Assembly (NCBI GenBank): GCA_012514535.1
Contig: JAAZAA010000331.1
Coordinates: 1-34,339 of the forward strand
Direction: 5' to 3'
Length of the DNA: 34,339 nt
Source: Myxococcales bacterium
GTDB taxonomy: Bacteria; Myxococcota_A; Polyangia; Polyangiales; Polyangiaceae
Shown: positions 7,590-14,397 of the stretch, piece after piece
Layout: each line of letters begins with the position of its first letter
Position numbering within the stretch: position 1 is the stretch's first letter
Notes under the pieces: model-generated
Database searches by the model: none
What the model was told of the DNA's origin: nothing
What the model saw: only the letters and a program-made list of their open reading frames with translations
Program-made: the position numbers and the translations under genes

Positions 7590-9134
7590 TCACAGGACGG
7601 GCCGCGTACGGGGCGGTGCTTGCGGCGGGGCGGGCAGGACCCAGTGGGCGCGGCCGAGCCCGTCGCGGATGGTCGTCAGGTCCACGTCCGGATCGATGAG
7701 CCGCGCGCTCCGGCGGCCGTTGAGGGTGACGTGGGAGTCGGCGCGGACCTCGACGGGGCCGAGCCCGCGCTGGTCGAGATCCCGCTGGATGTGATGGGCG
7801 AGCTGGAGGATGAGGTCGGGCTGACTCGACATCTCCGCCTCCTGCAGGGGGTTCAGGTACTCGCTGGGGCTCACGTGCCAGGTGCGACCGGTCTCCTTGT
7901 TGCGAACGATGAAGGTCGTCCCGCCACCCTTGACCCGCACCATCACGCGCCAGGAGAACCGCATGCCCTGCTCGTGCCACAGCACGTTCCCGCCATAGGC
8001 GAGGAACCGTAGCGGCAAGGTGACCTGAACCAGGCAATACACGACGCCGAGGGTGACCGCGGCGCGCTGCCAGGCGGTGATGGGGCGCAGAGCGTGCGTC
8101 GCCCGTGATGACCCGCCGCTGTCGGGGAGAGCCTCCCGGAGAGACGCGCTGGCTCGAGCTCCTTCACGACCGAGCAGCGAGCGGAGCCACCTCAGCGCCC
8201 CGCGGAGCGCACCCAGGAGGGTGCGCGGCCAGCCGGGAGAGAAGAACACGAGGGCCGCGCACACCATGATGAACGGAAACATCCCGATGTTGAACAGGAG
8301 CTTCGTCATCGTATGAAACGCGATCACGACCAGGTAGGCCCAGGGGCGCGTCTTGCGATGCAGCAGCCACCACACGATCGTCGTGTCGAAGAGAAAGCCG
8401 CACCAGCTCATGATGAGCGGGACCTCCTCGAGCGTGAACAGCTTGCCGAGGATCGGGAGCTTCGTGTTCGCGCCGAGCCAGATCCGCAGCGGTTGTCCGT
8501 GCAGGAGCCAGTCGGTCTGGAACTTGGCGAGCCCGGCGAAGGTGTAGACGATGCCGACCTGTGCGCGGAACAGGTAGTGCCACGCGGCGGATACGGTGCC
8601 GTCGTTGCGGGGTGCTCCCGTGCCCGTCGCTGGCAGCGTCCCGGCGGCGCGAGCCGCGCGGAGCCGGCGTGAGATCCATGCGTCGACGGACCAGAGGCGC
8701 TGTGCGGGCGACACGGCGAGCAGCCACGTGAGCAGCGCGACCAAATAGTAGTGGTTCAGGTAGACGCTGACGTCGAGCAGTTGAATGTAAGTGAGCCCGG
8801 CGGCGAGGAGCGGCGTGACGAGCCGAAAGGCGAGCCCGACGGTCATGGCGACCGCGAGCCCGAACAGCACCCAGAACAGCAGGTGCATGTTCGCGCGGGA
8901 GAGCGGCTCGACCCACTCGAAGCCCCAGTACTTGAACCGGAAGTTGGGCTCGACGAGCAGCTTGTCGACCCAGCCGTACACGAGGAAGCGCTGCATCGAC
9001 ACCGCAATGAGCGTGCCCAGCGCCATGCGGAAGGCCGCGAGCCAGGCCGCGTCCACGGGGCGAAAGGATGCTTGGAGTGCTCGCTCGAGGAGCCCCGGTG
9101 AGGTGGGGCGCGCCTCGCTGGCGGACTCAGTCAT
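7590..9134 (-). CDS. Vitamin K-dependent gamma-carboxylase-like (HTTM) membrane protein
   Basis: A 514-residue protein whose N-terminal half has several hydrophobic helices, the HTTM domain. Motifs align with eukaryotic gamma-glutamyl carboxylase. LNHYYLVALLTW (His128) plus RLWSVDAW matches the human NNHSYLYGLL ... WSVDG region. YTFAGLAKFQTDW (Lys204) matches the human AGVKKLDADW segment that holds catalytic Lys218. After about residue 375 a soluble domain begins, with MRFSWRVM and YLNPLQEAEM, which parallel human YSWDMM and YLNPGVF. The human enzyme converts Glu to gamma-carboxy-Glu using reduced vitamin K, CO2 and oxygen; whether this homologue does so is not known. Its start overlaps the imelysin-like stop by 8 bases and the TonB receptor follows after 11 bases, so it belongs to a tightly coupled operon. 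By topology the soluble domain would face the periplasm. Confidence 0.85.
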   Translation of the reverse strand: MTESASEARPTSPGLLERALQASFRPVDAAWLAAFRMALGTLIAVSMQRFLVYGWVDKLLVEPNFRFKYWGFEWVEPLSRANMHLLFWVLFGLAVAMTVGLAFRLVTPLLAAGLTYIQLLDVSVYLNHYYLVALLTWLLAVSPAQRLWSVDAWISRRLRAARAAGTLPATGTGAPRNDGTVSAAWHYLFRAQVGIVYTFAGLAKFQTDWLLHGQPLRIWLGANTKLPILGKLFTLEEVPLIMSWCGFLFDTTIVWWLLHRKTRPWAYLVVIAFHTMTKLLFNIGMFPFIMVCAALVFFSPGWPRTLLGALRGALRWLRSLLGREGARASASLREALPDSGGSSRATHALRPITAWQRAAVTLGVVYCLVQVTLPLRFLAYGGNVLWHEQGMRFSWRVMVRVKGGGTTFIVRNKETGRTWHVSPSEYLNPLQEAEMSSQPDLILQLAHHIQRDLDQRGLGPVEVRADSHVTLNGRRSARLIDPDVDLTTIRDGLGRAHWVLPAPPQAPPRTRPVL

Positions 9135-10476
9135 TGTCGCCCTCGACTCCGGCGGGGGGCGAGAGGTTCAGGGGGCTGCCCGCGCCCGCGAGGAACTCGT
9201 TCTTGATCAGGTCCGACAGACCCTTGATGCTGGCGTGCAGCGCCAGGAAGTCCTCGGTGGTGGCCTCGTGAAAGGGCGGGAAGGCGTCCACCGCTGCCTG
9301 GGCTACCTTCCAGGCGGCGATCATGTCGGCCGCGAGATCGCCGTGCCCGGCGGCGATCAGCCAATCGTCGAAGCCCACGCCAGCGCCGTCGCCACCGCAC
9401 CCCTCGAACAGGCGCTGAAAGGAGCGCAGGTTCGCGCGGAGCGCCTGCACCGCCTGCAAGGCGAAGGGCGTCTCGAATCCGTCGAGCGGCGCTGCTGGGT
9501 TGAGCCCCGCGGGGTGGCCCACCTTCCAGTCCTTCACCTGCCGCTCGATGTACACGAAGGACCAGGCGACGATGTTCAGGGCCTCCTGGTCTCGATCCGT
9601 GGCCGGCTTGTCGTAGCCTTCCGCGCGGATCAGCGTGTCTCGGAAGTTGCCCCCGTCGGCGCTCCAGCGCGACCGCAGCTGCTGAGTGAGCGCGAGCACG
9701 TCCTCCGCCAGCGCCCTCGCGTACGCCGCCTTGCGTTCGGCGATCTCGGCGGCGTCGAGGGTGCTCCAGGTCTTGCCGGCGCTGGACGTCGGCGTGCACG
9801 CGTGGTCGTCACCGGGGTAAAACAGCAAGTATTCGAGGGCGAAGAGCCCCCGGGCGGTGATCAGCGCCCGGTCGATGCCCTCGTCGAGGTAACGCTGATT
9901 GGCGACCTGCTCCTCGACGCGGCAGCGGCTGATGCTGGGCCACGCGTAGATCCGATCCCGGTAACCCGCGCCGTGATACGGATCCTGAGTCGCCGAGCCC
10001 GCAGGTCCGAACTGGAACAGCTCCGCGTGCGACCAGCTCTCCATCGCCCGGACCCACGCCTCGCGGGCCGCGGCGAGGTTCGCGTCGCTGGGCTTCTCTG
10101 CCCACGCGACGACCCGATCGCGCAGCAGGGTCGCGGCGCTTTCGAAGTCGCAGTAGTGCCACTCGGCGCACGAAGCCGAGGCCTCCAGCAGGCGGCGTTT
10201 GCTGAAGGAGCCCTCGACCAGAGGCGGCGGTCCACACTCGAGCCCGGTCGGGGGCGCTCCCGCCGATCCTCCGAAGGACATCCCGCCCGAGGCGCGGCTC
10301 CCCGCGGCTCCGGTCTTGGTGCCCCCGCTCGCGCCACCGCTACCGAAGACCTCCTCCGGGTCGGGAGTTCGATTGCAGGCTCCGAAAGCCACCCCCCCCA
10401 GCGCGAGGCAGGTGAGAGCGGCGCAGACCCTGCGTCGGATCATGCGCGGTGAAGAGAAAGCGTTCGGTGAGGTCAC
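9127..10476 (-). CDS. Imelysin-like (M75/IrpA family) lipoprotein with altered GxHxxE motif
   Basis: A 449-residue protein with a lipoprotein signal (VAFGAC, Cys34), a Gly/Ser-rich linker (45-78) and an imelysin domain. AREAWVRAMESW followed by ELFQFGP is the conserved first-repeat motif, and the second is present as RGLFALEYLLF (210-220). In the family that second segment is GxHxxE, the presumed metal site; here His is replaced by Phe212. Imelysin-like proteins (IrpA, EfeO relatives, Leptospira LruB) are periplasmic or surface proteins of iron uptake. The GTG at 10476 has GGAG 5 bases upstream; ATG 10443 is in frame but has no ribosome site. The gene sits between the delta-60 lipoprotein and the carboxylase-like gene and overlaps the latter, which ties it to the TonB receptor system. 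Confidence 0.9.
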   Translation of the reverse strand: MTSPNAFSSPRMIRRRVCAALTCLALGGVAFGACNRTPDPEEVFGSGGASGGTKTGAAGSRASGGMSFGGSAGAPPTGLECGPPPLVEGSFSKRRLLEASASCAEWHYCDFESAATLLRDRVVAWAEKPSDANLAAAREAWVRAMESWSHAELFQFGPAGSATQDPYHGAGYRDRIYAWPSISRCRVEEQVANQRYLDEGIDRALITARGLFALEYLLFYPGDDHACTPTSSAGKTWSTLDAAEIAERKAAYARALAEDVLALTQQLRSRWSADGGNFRDTLIRAEGYDKPATDRDQEALNIVAWSFVYIERQVKDWKVGHPAGLNPAAPLDGFETPFALQAVQALRANLRSFQRLFEGCGGDGAGVGFDDWLIAAGHGDLAADMIAAWKVAQAAVDAFPPFHEATTEDFLALHASIKGLSDLIKNEFLAGAGSPLNLSPPAGVEGDND

Positions 10477-10524
10477 GCGGGCTCCGGGGGAGAGACAGCG
10501 ATGAGTGGGGACGAATGAAGCAGA

Positions 10525-10558
10525 GCCGGCGGGGGCACCCAGACGTACCCCCGCCGGC
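10525..10558 (-). terminator. Strong intercistronic hairpin inside the metal-uptake operon
   Basis: A perfect 11-bp GC-only stem (GCCGGCGGGGG at 10525-10535, CCCCCGCCGGC at 10548-10558) with a 12-base loop. It lies 14 bases after the stop of the delta-60 lipoprotein gene and 48 bases before the imelysin start. No U-tract follows on the minus strand, so it may be a partial terminator or an mRNA-protecting stem that raises expression of the first gene relative to the rest. Confidence 0.75.
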
Positions 10559-10572
10559 GAAGGAGGATTGGT

Positions 10573-12132
10573 TCAGTCCTGGGAGAGCTCGAAGATGGCC
10601 AGGAGCCCACCCTGAGAAGAGGCCGCCACGCGGGCCCCGTCGGGGGAGAGCGCGGCCTTGAAGAAGGGCCGCTCGTGGGTCGTGTAGTCGCTCGACGCGT
10701 CCAGCACCAGCATGCCGTAGTCGCCAAAGCTCTCGTCGAGACCGCCGTCTTTCTGGACCATGAAGACGGCCGCGTAGTCGTTGTAGCAACCGACGTGGAG
10801 CGTGCGCTGGTCGGGGAGGAGCACCAGATCGCGTCCGTTGTCACGGTGCTGCCGGCCGCCCTCCCACGTGGGCGAGGGGTCCTCTTCGCTCTGGATCGCG
10901 AAGGCGCCGTCGTCGCCGTAGGTGGTGTCGAAACCGTCGTCGAGCACGCCGAAGCTGACCACGTCGTTCTCGTTCGTGTTGACCAGGAAGTTCGAGACGC
11001 CGTAGCCGGTCGTGATGTAGCGGTTGCCCACCTTCACCGCCGAGTAGGCCTCCGACATGGCCCCGGCGCCGCTGAAGGGCTGGAATCGGGTGAGCCCATC
11101 CTGATCCGTCGTCGTGCCGAAGCCGAAGGTGCCATCGAGCTGCCCGGAGGGGGTGAGGCGCATCAAGGCGACGTGGTTGCCTTCGCCGAAGTTCGTGTAG
11201 CCCGCCGAGAGGATCTTGCCGTCGGCCTCCACGAAGCCTCGGCGCGTGTTGTCCGCGGCGTTCGCGCCGTCCACGTCGACCCCGAAGGCCTGCCCGCCGT
11301 TGAAGCTGGCGTCCGCGGAGAAGTCGCTCGCGAGGACGCGCGCGACCCAGCGGTCGTTGTCCGTGCGCTGCTCGTCCGAGGCGTCGAGATCGCCCTTCCG
11401 GGGCGCGCCATGGGCGAAGACGACGATCTTCTCGTCGTCGCCGGTCGCGTCGAGCGCGATGCCCCAGGACGTGTACGCGGGGGGAGCGTCGCCGGGCCAG
11501 TCCGCGAAGGGCGGCGTGGTCATGGCGTCGAGGTCCGCCTCGGACCAGCCGAACTCCACGAACGTCGGCTCGGTCACGAGGGCTCCCTCGTCGTCGAACT
11601 TCATGAGGAAGACCCGGCCGTCGAGCGTGCCGTGCACGACCAGGTCGCCGTTCGCGAGCTCCACGACTCCGTAGGAAGCATCGCTCCCGGCGCCGAGGTT
11701 GCGAACGACGACGCCGTCGTCGCCGAAGCTCTCGTCGATGTTCCCCTCTGTGTCGAGGCGCCACAGCGCGACGGCAGGGTCGCCCTCGTCGTCGACCGTG
11801 CCCGAGACGTAGAGCTTGCCGTCCGCGGAGTAGGTGAGCCCATAGAGGTTGCTCGCCCCGGGGATGAGCAGGGTCTTGACGAGGTCGCCCTCCTCGCCCC
11901 GAGCGCCCCCCTCGCCGGCGGTCCCACCACCGGCGTCCTTACCTCCGGTGCCTCCGGTGGCGCCGCCGTCGCCGCCGCTCGACTTCTTGCCTCCGGTGGA
12001 GGCGTCTCCTCCCGAGGAGGTGTCCCCCCCGGTGTTGCTGCTGCCGCTGTTTTCGTCGTCGCTGCCGCAGCCCGCGACGAGAGCCCCGCTGACGAGCAAC
12101 GCGCCCATCCCGTGAAGAAAAACCGTACGCAT
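10573..12132 (-). CDS. Delta-60-repeat (beta-propeller-like) lipoprotein
   Basis: A 519-residue lipoprotein: signal peptide with lipobox LVAGC (Cys22), then a Gly/Ser/Thr-rich linker (about 28-80) and a domain with at least five delta-60-type units. Examples are WRLDTEGNIDESFGDDG, LTPSGQLDGTFGFG, GVLDDGFDTTYGDDG and QKDGGLDESFGDYG. Each has the L-D-x-x-F-G-x-x-G turn that marks this family (DUF5122), which forms beta-propellers. ATG 12132 begins the signal peptide. It is the first gene of the operon with imelysin, the gamma-carboxylase-like protein and the TonB receptor, and lies directly behind two operator-like sites, so it is probably induced with them. A surface-exposed cargo-binding or scaffold role is inference; many delta-60 proteins have no known function. 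Confidence 0.85.
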   Translation of the reverse strand: MRTVFLHGMGALLVSGALVAGCGSDDENSGSSNTGGDTSSGGDASTGGKKSSGGDGGATGGTGGKDAGGGTAGEGGARGEEGDLVKTLLIPGASNLYGLTYSADGKLYVSGTVDDEGDPAVALWRLDTEGNIDESFGDDGVVVRNLGAGSDASYGVVELANGDLVVHGTLDGRVFLMKFDDEGALVTEPTFVEFGWSEADLDAMTTPPFADWPGDAPPAYTSWGIALDATGDDEKIVVFAHGAPRKGDLDASDEQRTDNDRWVARVLASDFSADASFNGGQAFGVDVDGANAADNTRRGFVEADGKILSAGYTNFGEGNHVALMRLTPSGQLDGTFGFGTTTDQDGLTRFQPFSGAGAMSEAYSAVKVGNRYITTGYGVSNFLVNTNENDVVSFGVLDDGFDTTYGDDGAFAIQSEEDPSPTWEGGRQHRDNGRDLVLLPDQRTLHVGCYNDYAAVFMVQKDGGLDESFGDYGMLVLDASSDYTTHERPFFKAALSPDGARVAASSQGGLLAIFELSQD

Positions 12133-12261
12133 CGTGAACCTACTCTCCGTGGATGTCGCCGTCGGACGGCCGCGAGGCGCCCGGCGGAGGAGGTCGACGG
12201 CGATCGTGTGCCGCAGCCTCTGGATTACCTGGGGCGGCTAGTACCAGAGCGTCGGGGAAAT

Positions 12262-12276
12262 TGAAAGTCGTTTTCA
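12262..12276 (-). promoter_or_regulatory. Fur-box-like operator, proximal site
   Basis: On the minus strand this reads TGAAAACGACTTTCA. It fits the 7-1-7 Fur arrangement (TGATAAT-N-ATTATCA) at 10 of 14 positions and has perfect TGAAA/TTTCA outer arms. It lies 130 bases upstream of the delta-60 lipoprotein start. Confidence 0.5.
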
Positions 12277-12376
12277 GTCACGGAATGGTCGGTCGCCCAG
12301 TCAAGGAAAATTCGCAGCAAATCCCGTAGGTTCGCGGGGTCCTGGGCGCTCACGACCCGTGCTCGGGTGCTGAGAA

Positions 12377-12391
12377 TGAAAGTCTCTTGCA
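12377..12391 (-). promoter_or_regulatory. Second copy of the operator-like site
   Basis: Plus strand TGAAAGTCTCTTGCA matches the proximal site (TGAAAGTCGTTTTCA) at 12 of 15 positions in the same orientation, 115 bases away. The right arm is weaker. Two spaced, same-orientation copies in front of one operon suggest a real regulator, either Fur-type or another. Confidence 0.4.
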
Positions 12392-12507
12392 ACCTGATGG
12401 GGCGGGTGCGGCCTGGCCGACCTGGCCCTGCGTGCTCCCCCCGCGCCGGATGGGCTCGCGTCGAAGGCGAAAAATCCCTCGTTCCGAGGTCCCGCGGCGG
12501 CCGCCGC

Positions 12508-12960
12508 TCACTCGGTCTTGAGGGCCAAGAGCGCCGCGCGCAGCTCGGCGAGGTCTCGCTCGAGGGCGTCGAGGCGGACGCGCACGTCGTTGAGCTCTCC
12601 GTCGTGCGCTCCCACGCGCGAGCGGAACTCGGAGCGCAGCTCTTCGACGGATCGGCGCAGCGACGACTGGTGCGCGAGGACCTCGCGGTTCTGACGTTCG
12701 AGGGCCGACGCTGCGTCGGCGAACTCTCCCATCGCCGCGGAGAGCTCGTCCCGCGTCCGGTGCATCTCTTCGACCACGGCGAGTGCCCAGGCCGGCGCCC
12801 CCACCAGACCGCCCCGATACCTCAAATCGAGGAGGTCGGCGGGGAGCGACGGCGGGTGCGGGATCGTGTCGGGGCGGTCGCGCAGGGTCCCGCTGGGGCT
12901 CTCCTCGGTGAGGGAGCGACCGTCGGGATCGGGGCGCGGTCTCTTACCTGGGGCGTGCAC
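12508..12960 (-). CDS. Small coiled-coil protein of unknown function
   Basis: A 150-residue protein. The first 45 residues are Pro/Arg/Asp-rich and probably disordered. From about residue 58 to the end the sequence is a continuous heptad-rich helix (VVEEMHRTRDELSAAM, ALERQNREVLAHQ, SLRRSVEELRSEFRSRV, VRLDALERDLAELRAALLAL). I recognise no family; the LRYRGGLVGAPAWAL segment before the helix is the only conserved-looking part. No signal peptide or membrane segment. The start is a GTG at 12960 with only a weak GAGA upstream, so the N-terminus is uncertain. It lies upstream of the metal-uptake regulatory region on the same strand. Confidence 0.6.
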   Translation of the reverse strand: MHAPGKRPRPDPDGRSLTEESPSGTLRDRPDTIPHPPSLPADLLDLRYRGGLVGAPAWALAVVEEMHRTRDELSAAMGEFADAASALERQNREVLAHQSSLRRSVEELRSEFRSRVGAHDGELNDVRVRLDALERDLAELRAALLALKTE

Positions 12961-13213
12961 GTTGTCTCGGCGACGTCCGGCGGCTCCCGAGAGGCCCTGA
13001 TCGCGGAGCGCAAGGGGACCGGAGGGGAGACCGACGGGACTCTCCCTCTACTACGGCGAAGGGGGCGCGGCCGCAAGCCAACCGCGCTCGCCGACCGGGT
13101 GGGGAACCCCCGGCGGCGCTACGCGGAGCGGCGTGCTTGTAGGATGGATGGGGCCGTGGCGGGCGGGTCCGCGCGACGGGCCGAGGGGCGCGCCACGCGC
13201 TCCTACGGGAGGG

Positions 13214-13744
13214 TTACGCCGTCAATTCGAGGGCCACGGCGGTGGCGTGAAGCGTCGCGGCGATGCGGATCGCGTCGTGGACGGCCTCTTCGCTCAGCCC
13301 ACCCTCCGTCACGACCTTCTCGTGGGACCGCACGCACGCTTGGCAGTTGTTGATGCTGCTGACGGCGAGGCAGTACAGCTCGAAGTCCAGCTTGTTCGTC
13401 GCAGGGCGAGCGATGCGGGTCATGCGCAATCGAGCTGGCCGGCTCGAGTACGTCTCCTTCTCGACCACGTGTCGAAACCGATAGTAGACGTTGTTCATCG
13501 CCATCAAGGCCGCGGCGGCGAGCGCGTCGTCCACGGTGTCCTGCCCCGCTGCGGCCAGCGCGTCTGCGACGACGGCGCGCCGCAGCCGCTCGTTGCGAGC
13601 GGCCGCGGCGCAGGCCACGGCCACCCCCCAGCGTTGCTGAACCGTCAGCGAGCTCTCCTGCAGGACGGCCTGCAGGTTGAGCCGAATGTCCTTGGCGACG
13701 TCGGGGAGCGCGTCCCTGACGCCTTCGAGGGCCTGTAAGGTCAT
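13214..13744 (-). CDS. ahpD: Alkyl hydroperoxide reductase D (AhpD)
   Basis: A 176-residue protein that matches mycobacterial AhpD along its length. It opens with LEGVRDALPDVAKDIRLNL, and the active site is NNCQACVRSHEKV, with Cys134, Cys137 and His141 preceded by Glu122 (M. tuberculosis Cys130, Cys133, His137 and Glu118, all shifted by four). AhpD is the disulfide-relay partner that re-reduces AhpC, in mycobacteria with lipoamide as electron donor. The ATG at 13744 overlaps the ahpC stop as ATGA, a classic coupled arrangement; an upstream in-frame start at 13783 would add 13 non-conserved residues. Regulation probably comes from the divergent oxyR. Confidence 0.96.
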   Translation of the reverse strand: MTLQALEGVRDALPDVAKDIRLNLQAVLQESSLTVQQRWGVAVACAAAARNERLRRAVVADALAAAGQDTVDDALAAAALMAMNNVYYRFRHVVEKETYSSRPARLRMTRIARPATNKLDFELYCLAVSSINNCQACVRSHEKVVTEGGLSEEAVHDAIRIAATLHATAVALELTA

Positions 13745-14280
13745 GCGACCTCCAGGGTGGGCTCGCCTTTCTTCCAGTTGCACGGGCAGAGCTCGTCGGT
13801 CTGCAGAGCGTCGAGCACGCGCAGCACCTCGTCGACGTTCCTGCCGACGGACAGGTCGTTCACGCTGACGTGACGGATGACGCCATCGGGATCCACCAGG
13901 AACGTCGCCCGCAGGGCAACGCCGTCTTCCTTGTGCAGGATACCGAGCGCCGTCGACAGCTCACGTTTGGTGTCTGCGAGCATGGGGAAGGGCAAATCCT
14001 TCAGATCGGGGTGGCTCTTGCGCCAGTTCAGGTGGACGAAGTGCGTGTCCGTGCTCGCCCCGAGGACCTGTGCGTCCCGGTCGGCGAAGTCGCGGTTCCG
14101 TCGGCCGAACTCTGCGATTTCGGTCGGACAGATGAACGTGAAGTCCATGGGCCAGAAGAAGAGGACCAGCCATTTTCCAGGATGGCTCGCGTGGGTGAGC
14201 TCTGCGAACTCCTTTCCGGACTCGAGGCTCACGACGGCTTGAAGTTTGTATTCGGGAAGCTTGTCACCAACGGTCAACAT
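13741..14280 (-). CDS. ahpC: Alkyl hydroperoxide reductase C (AhpC), three-Cys actinobacterial-like type
   Basis: A 179-residue typical 2-Cys peroxiredoxin with the peroxidatic Cys51 in DFTFICPTE and two C-terminal cysteines in ELCPCNWKKGE (Cys165 and Cys167). This is the three-cysteine pattern of mycobacterial AhpC, which pairs with AhpD rather than with AhpF, and ahpD follows with a 4-base overlap. It reduces peroxides and peroxynitrite in the cytosol. The ATG at 14280 has AAAGGAA upstream. A perfect 8-bp inverted repeat sits in the leader 19-40 bases before the start, and oxyR is divergent, so peroxide-inducible expression is likely. Confidence 0.97.
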   Translation of the reverse strand: MLTVGDKLPEYKLQAVVSLESGKEFAELTHASHPGKWLVLFFWPMDFTFICPTEIAEFGRRNRDFADRDAQVLGASTDTHFVHLNWRKSHPDLKDLPFPMLADTKRELSTALGILHKEDGVALRATFLVDPDGVIRHVSVNDLSVGRNVDEVLRVLDALQTDELCPCNWKKGEPTLEVA

Positions 14281-14298
14281 ATCGTTCGTTTCCTTTCC

Positions 14299-14320
14299 GT
14301 GACCGCGCCAGTGCGGTCAC
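14299..14320. promoter_or_regulatory. 8-bp perfect inverted repeat in the ahpC leader
   Basis: GTGACCGC (14299-14306) and GCGGTCAC (14313-14320) flank a 6-base spacer. It starts 19 bases upstream of the ahpC ATG. It could be a regulator-binding palindrome or an mRNA stem just before the ribosome site. Confidence 0.5.
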
Positions 14321-14380
14321 CAATGTCTTCAACATGAGAGACGGGCTCGCCCCGGTCCAAGACATCTCCTGCATGAACGT

Positions 14381-14397
14381 GATAAGCTGGGGTTATC
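14381..14397. promoter_or_regulatory. OxyR-like half-operator overlapping the oxyR start
   Basis: GATAA-N7-TTATC is a perfect palindrome ending one base before the oxyR ATG. Its ATAA-N7-TTAT core resembles the ATAG-N7-CTAT half-site of OxyR. Placed over the ribosome-binding region, it would suit autorepression and activation of divergent ahpC. Confidence 0.5.

Larger units (their letters stand above)
12133..12507. other. Regulatory intergenic region of the four-gene metal-uptake operon
   Basis: 375 bases without a gene, markedly less GC-rich around 12255-12330 and 12370-12395. It holds two related 15-bp operator-like sites (listed separately). A -35-like TTGACT on the minus strand (12304-12299) lies just upstream of the proximal site; no good -10 follows at 17 bases, so the promoter is tentative. 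Confidence 0.6.

Noticed and set aside
6010-7794. Long plus-strand open frame opposite the first TonB receptor
   Set aside because: The product is Arg/Gly/Val-rich with no domain, and the opposite strand encodes a clear receptor; long antisense frames are normal at this GC content.
8791-10452. Long plus-strand open frame opposite the carboxylase-like and imelysin genes
   Set aside because: No family resemblance; mirrors coding sequence with strong motifs on the minus strand.
10675-12264. Plus-strand open frame opposite the delta-60 lipoprotein
   Set aside because: Composition is Val/Ala/Glu/Arg-rich shadow coding; delta-60 repeats are evident on the other strand.
13741-13744. Overlap of ahpC stop and ahpD start as a possible frameshift
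   Set aside because: ATGA is the usual stop-start coupling; both reading frames are intact and complete.
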